From assembly GCF_002101785.1 (NCBI RefSeq), contig NZ_LQPJ01000101.1:31897-95896 (forward strand): 64,000 nt of DNA, given 5' to 3'. This DNA comes from Mycobacterium palustre. Lineage in GTDB: Bacteria; Actinomycetota; Actinomycetes; Mycobacteriales; Mycobacteriaceae. This document shows, piece by piece, positions 38,616-48,277 of the stretch; the stretch's first letter is position 1; each line of letters starts with the position of its first letter. Below the pieces are notes generated by a model. It worked only from the letters and a program-made list of their open reading frames with translations, was not told the DNA's origin and did not search any database. The position numbers and the translations under genes were made by a program.

Positions 38616-40949
38616 CTATTGCGGATGGAATTGCGCGTAGCGGCGCGCGAACTCGTCGCCCGGAACGGGCCACTGCTCGCCGCTGGATCCCCGCACCACC
38701 CAGTCGCCGTCCGCCGCCGCGGCGGGGCCCTCCAGGGTGTTGACCGTTTCACCGGGTTGCGCCGGCCGGGCCTGAACCGTTCCCTTTCTGCGCCAACGGC
38801 CGTCGCCGTCCGGCTCGTAGGTGCTTCGGAAGATGTCGTCGCGCACCGACCACGTCTTCCCGTCCTCCTGCACGGCCCAGTCCCCGGCGTCGGCGCGCAT
38901 GGTGTGCCCCGAGTCCGACTGCCAGGTCCAGGGCTCGCTTCGTTGTTCGGCGGTCACCGACCCCACTCGGGTAAAGGTCTGCCACAGCGGGCGCGAGCGA
39001 TAGCCGAGCTGGCGCAGGCTCCACAGGGTGGCGGCAAGGCTGCGCACCGCCGCGTCGAGCAGTTCGGGCTTGCTCTCCACCACCGTCCAGTCCACCAGCT
39101 TGTCGTGGACCTTTCGGGCGTCGTCGCGTTTGGGGCCGTACTTCCAGCCGTTGCGCCGGTAGTACCGGCACCAGTCCTCGTGTTCCGCCTTCGCCATGCT
39201 CAGCGCCGAGTGGCGATCGAACCCCATCAGGGCAAGTTGTTGCAGCGGTGGAGAATCGGCCATCTCGCGGCCGGAAAGCTGCGCCGGCGGGCTGCCCCAG
39301 GTGTTCCACGTGTGCCCCGCGATCTGTTCGACCATCCACAGCGCGTTGCGAACCTGGCGACGGTTGGAACCGCGGTAGAACTCGCTGAGCTCGTCCCACG
39401 GCATCGCCGCGGGGGAGCGGGGCCCCGAGGGGTCCAGCGTGGCGACGTAGCGCTCGTGGATCAGGCGGGCCGCCCGTTCCCAGGCGTCCTGGATCTGGCC
39501 CCCGCGGCTGTCCAGGACCAGCGAGTAGGACTGCAGCCGGCCGACCACCTGGACGGCGTCGTCGGCGACGCTGGTGTTGAGGTCCGACGCGTAGACCGGC
39601 ATGTCGGGGAAACGGGCGGCCAGCCTGGTGCCGATCGTCGCGGCCAGGGTTTCCACTAAAATCACTGCGCTGCTTTCGGATTCGGTGTCGCCGATCAAGC
39701 GGAGCATGGTCGGCACGGTCGGTGCCTCGGTCACCGCGTCGATGGTGGGTCCCTCGGACACGAATCCGGCTTGCTGGCGGTAGAACTCGTGATCGCGCAC
39801 GTATTCGTCGGCGTCCCGCGCGACGAGCGTGAGCGCGGGCAAGGGCGCCGCGCCGGGCGGAGTATAAAAGTCGCGTTCCAACGCCCGGCGGGTCAGGTCC
39901 GCGCACAGGGCCAACGTCAATTGCGAAGTGCCGCAAATGAACACGCGTTTGATGCGGCCCGTCGCGACGATGCCGTCGAGCAGCCTGCCCGCGGTCACCT
40001 CGTACTTGCCGACGACATCGGCGGCCCACCGGGTGTCGGATCCGCCGAATTGCTGTGCGCGCCAAGCCTTTGCCAGCCAGGGGTCGTCGATGCGGACGAT
40101 CAGCGGCAGCCGCTGCTTGTGGTCCAGTTCGGCGAGGCGACGGCTGATCAGGTCCAGCCACATCAGGTTGACCGCCGGGTCGCGCGCCATCAGGTAGAGC
40201 CGGCCGAGGTGGCGCCACAGCCGCAGCGACACCAGCGTCGAGGGGGTGTTGAAGTCCACCAGCACCACCCGGGCGCCTTGCCTGCGGGCCCGCTGGACGC
40301 GGTCGTCGCCGGCGCCGGTGATGACGACCAGCGTGCTGCGCCGGTCCAGCGTTCGCGCGACCGCGCTGATCATCGACTGGCTGTCGTCGTCGACGCCCAC
40401 GATCGCGGTGACGTGGTCGGCCAGGTTGGCACGCAGCCGGTCCACCTGCGACCGGAACACCCCGACGACGACGCCGCCCAGGCCGGTGAAGATCGCCGCC
40501 AAGGCGACGATGCGGGCCAGCTCCAGCCCGACCGGGGTTGGGTTCGGGCAGGTCCGCCCGCCCACCGAAAAGTCGCTGGTGCTGCCCTTGACCAGCTGCG
40601 CCGTCGCCATCAGCGGGGTGAAGAAGGCCGGGTGGTTGGCGTCGTGGCAGCCCCAGTACGAGGCCAGCCCGAGCACGGCGCTCATCGTCACCAGCGCGGC
40701 GATCACGGTGAACGACACCCCGACCAGGCGGTGGCTGCCGCCGGAGCGGAAGGTCAGCACGCACGCGGCGATGAGCACGGCGATGACGACCGCCAGGGTC
40801 GGCATCGATCCCGGGCGGCCGAACCACGCCAGCCAGGGCGGCAACGCGTCGATGATCGAGGGCACCAGCGCCAACACGGCCAGATAGGCGACCAGCAGCA
40901 AACCGATCGCAGACACGACCCAGCGGGCTATCTGCCGGGGTGTGCGCAT
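38616..40949 (-). CDS. Membrane protein with Rossmann-like, RyR and PGDYG-like domains
   Basis: A 777-residue protein with four hydrophobic helices (about 10-32, 50-68, 76-98, 141-165), then two Rossmann-like units (about 175-320 and 333-480) resembling TrkA-N regulators. A RyR domain is at about 583-625 (AEHEDWCRYYRRNGW, then KVHDKLVDWTVV), and two PGDYG-like units end the protein (GDWAVQEDGKTWSV near 689, GDWVVRGSSGEQWPV near 748). RyR modules in bacteria occur in nucleotide-sensing conflict systems. AAGGAGG precedes the ATG at 40949. With the TIR gene it forms a probable two-gene system. Confidence 0.85.
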   Translation of the reverse strand: MRTPRQIARWVVSAIGLLLVAYLAVLALVPSIIDALPPWLAWFGRPGSMPTLAVVIAVLIAACVLTFRSGGSHRLVGVSFTVIAALVTMSAVLGLASYWGCHDANHPAFFTPLMATAQLVKGSTSDFSVGGRTCPNPTPVGLELARIVALAAIFTGLGGVVVGVFRSQVDRLRANLADHVTAIVGVDDDSQSMISAVARTLDRRSTLVVITGAGDDRVQRARRQGARVVLVDFNTPSTLVSLRLWRHLGRLYLMARDPAVNLMWLDLISRRLAELDHKQRLPLIVRIDDPWLAKAWRAQQFGGSDTRWAADVVGKYEVTAGRLLDGIVATGRIKRVFICGTSQLTLALCADLTRRALERDFYTPPGAAPLPALTLVARDADEYVRDHEFYRQQAGFVSEGPTIDAVTEAPTVPTMLRLIGDTESESSAVILVETLAATIGTRLAARFPDMPVYASDLNTSVADDAVQVVGRLQSYSLVLDSRGGQIQDAWERAARLIHERYVATLDPSGPRSPAAMPWDELSEFYRGSNRRQVRNALWMVEQIAGHTWNTWGSPPAQLSGREMADSPPLQQLALMGFDRHSALSMAKAEHEDWCRYYRRNGWKYGPKRDDARKVHDKLVDWTVVESKPELLDAAVRSLAATLWSLRQLGYRSRPLWQTFTRVGSVTAEQRSEPWTWQSDSGHTMRADAGDWAVQEDGKTWSVRDDIFRSTYEPDGDGRWRRKGTVQARPAQPGETVNTLEGPAAAADGDWVVRGSSGEQWPVPGDEFARRYAQFHPQ

Positions 40950-40981
40950 CGGCCGACCTCCTTACACCCGGGCCCGCCCAC

Positions 40982-41016
40982 GGTCGCGGTGATCGCTAGC
41001 GACCGAGATTATCTCG
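40982..41016. promoter_or_regulatory. Two palindromes in the promoter gap of the RyR-TIR pair
   Basis: GGTCGC (40982-40987) pairs with GCGACC (40999-41004), followed at 41004-41016 by the palindrome CGAGATTATCTCG. They lie between the end of the nitrobindin-like gene and the RyR gene start, so they could end the former's transcript or be an operator of the latter. Confidence 0.4.
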
Positions 41017-41036
41017 GCGGGAGGTCGAGCAGGTGG

Positions 41037-41702
41037 CTATCCGGCGAACCGGGACAGCCGCGCCGACAGGTGCGGAATCAGGCCGCCGTCGGCATCCACC
41101 CTTTCCTCGACATAGGCCAAGTCGCCGCCCTCGACGATGCCGTAGAGCCGCTTGGCGCCGCCGACCAGCAGGCCCGACCGGCTGCGGGCCAGCGCATCGG
41201 TCACGAGCTCCCACGACGACTGGGTGCGCGGGCGCCCGTAGAACAACTCGACGTAGCCGGCCGAATGCGCCAGTAACAACTCGATGGCCTGGGATTCGCT
41301 CGGGTCGTAGGGATCCCGGACGAACCGCCAGAATCCCGTCTCGCGCAGGCCGGGTTCCTGGTATTCGCCGGTTTCGTCGAGCCGCCAGGACCGGGCTTCC
41401 CAATTCAGGTAGTCCCCGCCGTCGTGCGAGACCACGATCTGCTGGCCGAACCGGTAGTCGCCGTCGGGCCCGCGGCCCTCGCCTTCCCCGCGCCACACGC
41501 CCACCAGGGGCAGCAACGCCAGCAGCGCGTCGTTGAGGTTGGCGCCCTCGCGCAGGTTCGCGGTGTCGGCCGGAAGCGGCAGGTCGTCGAAGGCGGGGAT
41601 GTTGCGGGAGGCGGTGAGCTTGGCGCGTTCGGCGGCGGCAGCCACCGCTCGGTCGCCGGAGCCCGCCGAACCCACCGGTGCGTCGGGGTCCTGGGAGGTC
41701 AC
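41037..41702 (-). CDS. Nitrobindin-like (FABP-like beta-barrel) protein (Rv0813c-like)
   Basis: A 221-residue protein forming a ten-stranded beta barrel of the nitrobindin/THAP4 type. The motif [21 protein letters not shown] (about residues 68-88) is diagnostic; a late [16 protein letters not shown] strand belongs to the same fold. Family members bind heme and react with nitric oxide or peroxynitrite. It starts with GTG at 41702, overlapping the stop of a 32-residue membrane peptide gene, so translation is probably coupled to it. Confidence 0.9.
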   Translation of the reverse strand: MTSQDPDAPVGSAGSGDRAVAAAAERAKLTASRNIPAFDDLPLPADTANLREGANLNDALLALLPLVGVWRGEGEGRGPDGDYRFGQQIVVSHDGGDYLNWEARSWRLDETGEYQEPGLRETGFWRFVRDPYDPSESQAIELLLAHSAGYVELFYGRPRTQSSWELVTDALARSRSGLLVGGAKRLYGIVEGGDLAYVEERVDADGGLIPHLSARLSRFAG

Positions 41703-41797
41703 GACTCGTCAGTGATGAGCCGGTACAGCGTGTACAGCGCAAACCATGAGATGACCACGACCGCTATGACCAGCATGATCTCGAAGAAGAGCACCAC
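41699..41797 (-). CDS. Small single-span membrane protein (32 aa), overlapping the nitrobindin-like gene
   Basis: Starting at a GTG at 41797 (or the next codon), the minus strand encodes [20 protein letters not shown] followed by [12 protein letters not shown] and a stop at 41699-41701. The stop (TGA) overlaps the GTG of the nitrobindin-like gene, a classic coupling arrangement. The peptide is one hydrophobic helix with a charged tail. Its size means automatic annotation often omits it. The function is unknown. Confidence 0.75.
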   Translation of the reverse strand: MVLFFEIMLVIAVVVISWFALYTLYRLITDES

Positions 41798-41857
41798 GGA
41801 ACCGAGTCTATTCGTTCCGCGGCGCCCCGGTGACATCCCGGTCGGCGGCCGTCGCCG

Positions 41858-42160
41858 TCAGGCGATCTTGACGTCGACCTCGTGGATGCCCGCTCCGGAC
41901 GGCGTCACCACGGCGTCGCCGTTGCCGACCGGGGACAGCGCGCGCAGCGTCCAGGAGCCGGGGGCGGCGAAGAACCGGAAGTCACCGGTGGCCGAGGCGA
42001 CAACCTCGGCGGTGAATTCGTCCGACGCGTCCAGCAGGCGGACGAACGCGCCGCCCACCGCCTGGCCGTCGCGGTCCACGACGCGGCCGGTGATCACCGT
42101 TTCCTTCTCCAGATCGACGCTGGCGGGCAACGTCAGTCCTTGCTTCGGTCCAGAGCACAT
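41858..42160 (-). CDS. sseC2: DUF1416 protein, partner of the sulfurtransferase gene
   Basis: A 100-residue protein (Rv0814c-like) with an N-terminal CSGPKQGLTLPASV and a transthyretin-like beta fold (VITGRVVDRDGQAVGGAFVR). It immediately follows cysA2 (one base between them), as in M. tuberculosis, and the two are presumably cotranscribed. The family is linked to sulfur metabolism by this context; no reaction is established. Confidence 0.93.
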   Translation of the reverse strand: MCSGPKQGLTLPASVDLEKETVITGRVVDRDGQAVGGAFVRLLDASDEFTAEVVASATGDFRFFAAPGSWTLRALSPVGNGDAVVTPSGAGIHEVDVKIA

Positions 42161-42161
42161 A

Positions 42162-42995
42162 TCAGCTTCCCAACTCGATCGGGGCACCCACCAGGGAGCC
42201 GTATTCCGTCCAACTGCCGTCGTAGTTCTTGACGTTTTTGTGGCCGAGTAATTCCCGCAGCACGAACCAGGTGTGCGACGAGCGCTCCCCGATCCGGCAG
42301 TAGGCGATGGTTTCCTTCGTTCCGTCCAGGCCGGCGTCGGCGTACAGCTTGGCCAGTTCCTCGTCGGACTTGAAGGTGCCGTCCTCGTTGGCGGCCTTGC
42401 TCCACGGGACGTTGATCGCGCCGGGAATGTGGCCCGGCCGCTGGCTCTGCTCCTGCGGCAGGTGCGCCGGCGCGAGGATCTTCCCCGAGAACTCGTCAGG
42501 GGAGCGCACATCGACCAGGTTCTTGACGTTGATGGCCGCGATCACCTCGTCGCGGAACGCGCGGATGGTGTTGTCGGGCGACCCCGCGGTGTAGGAGGTC
42601 GTGGGCCGGCTGACGGGTTCGGTGGACAGCGGCCGCCTGTCGAGCTCCCACTTCTTGCGGCCGCCGTCGAGCAGCTTGACCTTCTCGTGGCCGTACAGCT
42701 TGAAGTACCAGTAGGCGTAGGCGGCGAACCAGTTGTTGTTGCCGCCGTAGAGGATGACGGTGTCGTCGTTGGAGATGCCGCGGTCGGACAGCAGCTTGGA
42801 GAACTGCTGCGCGTCGACGAAGTCACGCTTGACCGGGTCTTGCAGGTCGGTGCGCCAGTCAAGCTTGATCGCGCCCGGGATGTGGCCGGTGTCGTAAGCG
42901 CTGGTGTCCTCGTCGACTTCCACGAAGACGACACCTGCGGCGTCGAGATTGCTCTCAGCCCAGTCCGCGGAGACCAGGACGTCGGAGCGTGCCAT
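42162..42995 (-). CDS. cysA2: Thiosulfate sulfurtransferase (rhodanese)
   Basis: A 277-residue two-domain rhodanese that transfers sulfane sulfur from thiosulfate to acceptors. The inactive N-terminal rhodanese domain covers about 1-130 (VLVSADWAESNLDAAGVVFV); the catalytic domain has the persulfide Cys in IAYCRIGERSSH (about residue 231), with the rest of the loop intact. It is in the middle of an operon with the DUF4395 gene upstream and sseC2 downstream, behind a polycysteine leader peptide. Confidence 0.95.
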   Translation of the reverse strand: MARSDVLVSADWAESNLDAAGVVFVEVDEDTSAYDTGHIPGAIKLDWRTDLQDPVKRDFVDAQQFSKLLSDRGISNDDTVILYGGNNNWFAAYAYWYFKLYGHEKVKLLDGGRKKWELDRRPLSTEPVSRPTTSYTAGSPDNTIRAFRDEVIAAINVKNLVDVRSPDEFSGKILAPAHLPQEQSQRPGHIPGAINVPWSKAANEDGTFKSDEELAKLYADAGLDGTKETIAYCRIGERSSHTWFVLRELLGHKNVKNYDGSWTEYGSLVGAPIELGS

Positions 42996-43031
42996 GGTGG
43001 GGATTCCTTTCGATTGCTTTGGACGACGGGG

Positions 43032-43496
43032 TTAGGCGGTAGTGGGCCGGAAGCGCGCGACCAGCGGGTAGAGGTGGCAGCCCAGGCAGATGCCGAAGGC
43101 CGCGTTCAAGAAGGCGGCCACCAGCGCGAACGCCGTGGCGACCAGGCCGATCGCGGCGGAGCCGGCGGCGAATCCGACGACGCCGACGACCGCGAAGATC
43201 AATCCGACCAGTTGCGCGAACTTCAGCGGCGCGACCGGCTCCCGCTCGGTGACCGGCCCCAGTCGGGGCGCCACCAGGGCGGCGAACAGGCGCCCGTAGG
43301 GGTGGCGGCGCGGCCCGGCGGCGGCGCCGATCGCGAAGACGACGGCCTGTGCCGCGAGAATGAGCGCGGCCGCCAGCGGGCTGGCGGCCGAGGCGAGAAG
43401 CGTGAGCACCAGGACCGCGGTCGTGACCCAGGCGGCGAACCTGGGACCGCGAACGTCGACCTGGTCGCGCTGTGGGGCGGTGTCGCTGCTCGGCAC
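43032..43496 (-). CDS. DUF4395 integral membrane protein
   Basis: A 154-residue membrane protein with hydrophobic helices around residues 18-45, 93-115 and 115-140 and the conserved motif FGICLGCHLYPLVAR near the C-terminus, a feature of DUF4395. It may help in handling sulfur or thiol compounds, given its place in front of cysA2. It starts with GTG at 43496 after an AGGAG ribosome site. The polycysteine leader lies 102 bases upstream. Confidence 0.85.
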   Translation of the reverse strand: MPSSDTAPQRDQVDVRGPRFAAWVTTAVLVLTLLASAASPLAAALILAAQAVVFAIGAAAGPRRHPYGRLFAALVAPRLGPVTEREPVAPLKFAQLVGLIFAVVGVVGFAAGSAAIGLVATAFALVAAFLNAAFGICLGCHLYPLVARFRPTTA

Positions 43497-43598
43497 GGTA
43501 CTACTCCTAAAAATCTGGTGGCGCGGAAAACGGTGGAGGCACGCCGGGGGCCTGGGCGGGGCTCCGAAGCTGCTCCGAGTGCGCGCGGGCGCGGCTGC

Positions 43599-43688
43599 TC
43601 AGCAGCTACAGCAACAACAACAACCCGCGATGCGGCACAGATCGACTGCGCGACGCTTGGTGAGCGTGGGCTCGAGGCGGGTTGACAC
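43599..43688 (-). CDS. Polycysteine leader peptide (cysteine attenuator)
   Basis: A 29-residue ORF beginning VSTRLEPTLTKRRAVDLCRI and ending AGCCCCCSC before a TGA at 43599-43601. GTG 43688 is preceded by TAAGCT with leaderless spacing. Leaderless ORFs ending in a Cys run have been described in mycobacteria as cysteine-responsive attenuators of downstream sulfur genes: when Cys-tRNA is scarce the ribosome stalls at the Cys codons and expression continues. The location, before the DUF4395-cysA2-sseC2 operon, fits this. Confidence 0.85.
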   Translation of the reverse strand: MSTRLEPTLTKRRAVDLCRIAGCCCCCSC

Positions 43689-43717
43689 GTCGGCAAGCTT
43701 ACCCAATGACGCGGCGC

Positions 43718-44158
43718 TCAAGCCAACAGCGGTTCGAGCGCCGACCGCAAGTCGGCGGCCCTGGGGACCCCGGAGGTCCGGTATCGCTGCCGGCCGTCGC
43801 CGTCGAAGATCAACGTGGTGGGCAGCGACAGCACCGAAAAGCGGCGGGCCGCGCCCGGATTGGCGTCGAGGTCGATCTCGACGTGGGCCACCGGAGATCC
43901 CGGAGGGCCCAGGTCCCGGCAGACCTGGTCGACCACCCGACGAACCCGGTCGCACGGGCCGCACCACGGCGCGCTGAAATGCACGACGGTCGGCCCGGTG
44001 GTGGACAGGCCCAGATCCGCGACGTCGGGGCCGGCGGCGCCCGCGCCCGACGCGCGGACTTCCCGGACGGTTCCCGAACGGCGCGTCAACAACCATCCCG
44101 CAAGCGAGGCCGCGACAAGCGCCCCGACGATCACGCCGATCGTGGTCAATTGCGCCAC
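43718..44158 (-). CDS. thiX: Thioredoxin-like membrane-anchored protein
   Basis: A 146-residue protein (Rv0816c-like) with an N-terminal hydrophobic anchor (TTIGVIVGALVAASLAGWL), then a thioredoxin fold with the redox motif WCGPC (about residue 66) and the cis-Pro in LSLPTTLIF. It probably acts as a thiol-disulfide exchanger at the outer face of the membrane. A GTG at 44158 with GGGGAGA just upstream is preferred to the TTG at 44170. Confidence 0.88.
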   Translation of the reverse strand: MAQLTTIGVIVGALVAASLAGWLLTRRSGTVREVRASGAGAAGPDVADLGLSTTGPTVVHFSAPWCGPCDRVRRVVDQVCRDLGPPGSPVAHVEIDLDANPGAARRFSVLSLPTTLIFDGDGRQRYRTSGVPRAADLRSALEPLLA

Positions 44159-44174
44159 TCTCCCCCCCAAGCGG

Positions 44175-44190
44175 GAGGTGCCCCCACCTC
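44175..44190. repeat. GAGGTG-CCCC-CACCTC hairpin between lmeA and thiX
   Basis: A short perfect hairpin in the 100-base gap between lmeA and thiX. With the adjoining GGGGGCACTCCC stretch it resembles intergenic GC-rich repeats seen in slow-growing mycobacteria, and it may also end the lmeA transcript. Confidence 0.35.
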
Positions 44191-44258
44191 ATCGCTTCTT
44201 CGCCCTCGCCGCTGCGCGGCCGGGGGCACTCCCACTGCATCGTCGTTGGCGCGGGTCG

Positions 44259-45068
44259 TCATGACTGCTTGAACCCGTCGAGGGTGACCGTTACTTCCCG
44301 GGTGACGCCTTCGATGATGACGTCGGAGCCGCGAGCCCCCTCGGAGGTCGGCGCGACCCCGAACGGGAGCCTCTGGTTGGGCAGCCTGGCGCTGAACGCA
44401 TGCAGCACCGCGCCGCGCTTGTCGTCGGGAACCGCCTGGTTGGCGGTGTCGGGCCCGGTGAGGATTCCGGTGGGGGTCAGCACCAGCGTCGCCTGGTCGT
44501 CGGGCGCGATGGACAGGTCTACCGACACGCTGACCCGGTGGTCGAAGCCGGCCGATTTCGGCGGCGTGCCGCTAAACACCAGCCCATGGCTGTCGGAGAT
44601 GCCCGAGGCGGTGACGCCCCCGGTGGCGGTGTTGGTTTCCCGTTGGGGTGCCTCGACCATCAGGTCGGAGATGCCCAGGTACCGGCCCAGGTGAATCGAG
44701 TCGATGATGATGCGGCTCTCCAGCTTGCCCACCGGCACCTTGGCATCGGGCCTGATCAGCCAGGACGCGTACGTCAGGTCGACCGAGTACATGGTGGCCT
44801 CGAGCGTGGCCTTGCCGACCATCGCGTGATCGACCTGGTTGGCCTTGATCTCCAGCTGGTTGTAGCGGTGGCGCAGCGCCTGCGGGATGAACGGAAACGC
44901 CAGGATCGCGACGAACGGATCCGTGCCCAGGGTCGCCGCTTTGCGCACGTTGGACGACAGCCGGTATTCGGCGTAGATGCTGGTCCCGTAGTCGACGCCG
45001 ACGGCGCCGACGACGATCACGGCGGCGGCGACGGCCGCGGCCGCCACACCGATCAGCACCCTGCGCAT
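44259..45068 (-). CDS. lmeA: LmeA-like lipid-binding protein (DUF2993), lipomannan elongation factor
   Basis: A 269-residue exported protein (Rv0817c-like): signal/anchor MRRVLIGVAAAAVAAAVIVV, then a DUF2993 beta-rich domain with VGKLESRIIIDSIHLGRYLG and the DLSIAPDDQATLVL strand. In M. smegmatis the homologue LmeA binds phospholipids in the periplasm and is needed for elongating the mannan of lipomannan. The ATG at 45068 removes 45 upstream residues that run into the glnR promoter. It is divergent from glnR. Confidence 0.85.
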   Translation of the reverse strand: MRRVLIGVAAAAVAAAVIVVGAVGVDYGTSIYAEYRLSSNVRKAATLGTDPFVAILAFPFIPQALRHRYNQLEIKANQVDHAMVGKATLEATMYSVDLTYASWLIRPDAKVPVGKLESRIIIDSIHLGRYLGISDLMVEAPQRETNTATGGVTASGISDSHGLVFSGTPPKSAGFDHRVSVSVDLSIAPDDQATLVLTPTGILTGPDTANQAVPDDKRGAVLHAFSARLPNQRLPFGVAPTSEGARGSDVIIEGVTREVTVTLDGFKQS

Positions 45069-45191
45069 GCGCTCATTGTGGCGCACCGCCTCGCCGGGAC
45101 CGCCCAGGCCGCTGCCACGGGACGGCCGGGTGGCCCGGTTCACACCGCCGGGCTCAAGCCACCAAAAAACCAGGTGGCACGTTATCGTTAG

Positions 45192-46964
<1,773 letters not shown>

Positions 46965-46972
46965 GGCCGACC

Positions 46973-46994
46973 GTTCACCCTGCATTCATGTCCG
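46973..46994 (+). promoter_or_regulatory. PHO-box-like direct repeat before pstS
   Basis: Two adjoining 11-base units, GTTCACCCTGC (46973-46983) and ATTCATGTCCG (46984-46994), resemble the direct-repeat phosphate boxes of actinobacteria (GTTCACC-type), which in mycobacteria bind the SenX3-RegX3 response regulator. The element is 115 bases before the pstS start and implies phosphate-starvation induction of the pst operon. Confidence 0.55.
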
Positions 46995-47108
46995 CACATT
47001 TCTGTGGGGCGCGTGGGTGCATACTTTCGCTCCGCCTTGGCAACCTCCCCTGAGGAGCTGGCCGGCGGCGCCTTTTCTGCGCCCTGATTGTGTCAGAAAG
47101 CGAGATTG

Positions 47109-48233
47109 GTGAGGCTCGACGGAAAGCGCAGGGCACTGACGGCGGCGACGCTGGCGCTGTCGATCTGCGCGGCAACGGTGACCGCGTGCGGCAGCGACAA
47201 CAACCCTCGCGGCGCCGCGGCGCCGGCCATCGCGGGATCCGCCGGAACGGCCGGCTGCGGCGGCAAGAAGAACCTGACCGCGGAAGGCTCGACGGCTCAG
47301 CAGAACGCGATCGCGTTGTTCAACCGCGCCTGGGGCCAGGACTGCCCGGGCAAGAGCGTGTCGTACAACCCGACCGGGTCGGGCGCCGGGCGCGAGCAGT
47401 TCATCGCCGGGCACGTCGACTTCGCGGGAACGGATTCGCCGCTGGTGGCCGACCAGATCGGCCCGGCCGCCAAACGCTGCGACGGAAACCCGGCGTGGGA
47501 CCTGCCGCTGACGTTCGGCCCGATCGCATTGGTCTACAACGTGCCGGGCGTCCAGCGGCTCGTCGTCAGCAGCGACGCCCTCGCCAAGCTGTTCAGCGGC
47601 AGGATCACCGCCTGGAACGACCCGATCCTGGCCGCGCTCAACCCCGGGGTGCCGCTGCCGAACACCAAGGTGGTGCCGATCTACCGGTCGGATTCGTCGG
47701 GGACCACCGACAACGTGCAGAAGTACCTGACCGCCGCCGCGCCGCAGAGCTGGACGCGCGGGGTGGGCACGGAGTTTCAGGGCGGCGTCGGCGAGGGCGC
47801 GGCGAAGTCGGCGGGCGTTATCAACGCCGTGCGGAGCACGCCGGGCGCCATCGGTTATGTCGAGAAAGGCTTCGCCGACCAGGCCGGCCTGCCGTACGCC
47901 CTGCTCGACGCCGGAAGCGGCGCGGTTCCTCTGACCAACGACACGGCCGGCGGCGCCGTCCAGGCCGCCGGCTTCGTGGCCGACGGCAACGACCTGGTGC
48001 TGGACCTGAACCCGATCTACTCGTCCAGCCGGCCGGGCGCCTACCCGCTGGTGCTGGCCGGCTACGCGATCGCGTGCTCGAAGGGCTACGACGCGGACAC
48101 CTCGGCGGCCGTCAAATCGTTCCTCGCCGTCGCCGCCACCGACGGGCAGGCCGGCCTCACCTCGGCCGGATACGTCCCGCTCCCCGATAAAGTCAAGGAG
48201 CGTTTGGTTACCGCGATCAAAGCCCTGCAGTAA
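47109..48233 (+). CDS. pstS: Phosphate ABC transporter substrate-binding lipoprotein
   Basis: A 374-residue lipoprotein: signal peptide with TATLALSICAATVTAC lipobox (modified Cys near residue 27), then a periplasmic binding protein with phosphate-binding loops GSTAQQNA, PTGSGAGREQF and YRSDSSGTTDN. It delivers inorganic phosphate to PstC/PstA. The GTG at 47109 gives the typical positively charged signal start VRLDGKRRALTA; the ATG-like start at 47088 is less likely. It is the first gene of the pst operon, under the PHO-box-like element. Confidence 0.93.
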   Translation: MRLDGKRRALTAATLALSICAATVTACGSDNNPRGAAAPAIAGSAGTAGCGGKKNLTAEGSTAQQNAIALFNRAWGQDCPGKSVSYNPTGSGAGREQFIAGHVDFAGTDSPLVADQIGPAAKRCDGNPAWDLPLTFGPIALVYNVPGVQRLVVSSDALAKLFSGRITAWNDPILAALNPGVPLPNTKVVPIYRSDSSGTTDNVQKYLTAAAPQSWTRGVGTEFQGGVGEGAAKSAGVINAVRSTPGAIGYVEKGFADQAGLPYALLDAGSGAVPLTNDTAGGAVQAAGFVADGNDLVLDLNPIYSSSRPGAYPLVLAGYAIACSKGYDADTSAAVKSFLAVAATDGQAGLTSAGYVPLPDKVKERLVTAIKALQ

Positions 48234-48277
48234 CCGATGTTTACGAGGAGCGACGGCAGAACTGTGAAGCGATCACA

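Noticed and set aside
39771..41276. 501-residue plus-strand open frame
   Set aside because: It is antisense to the RyR and nitrobindin-like genes and has only low-complexity Arg/Gln/His-rich sequence.
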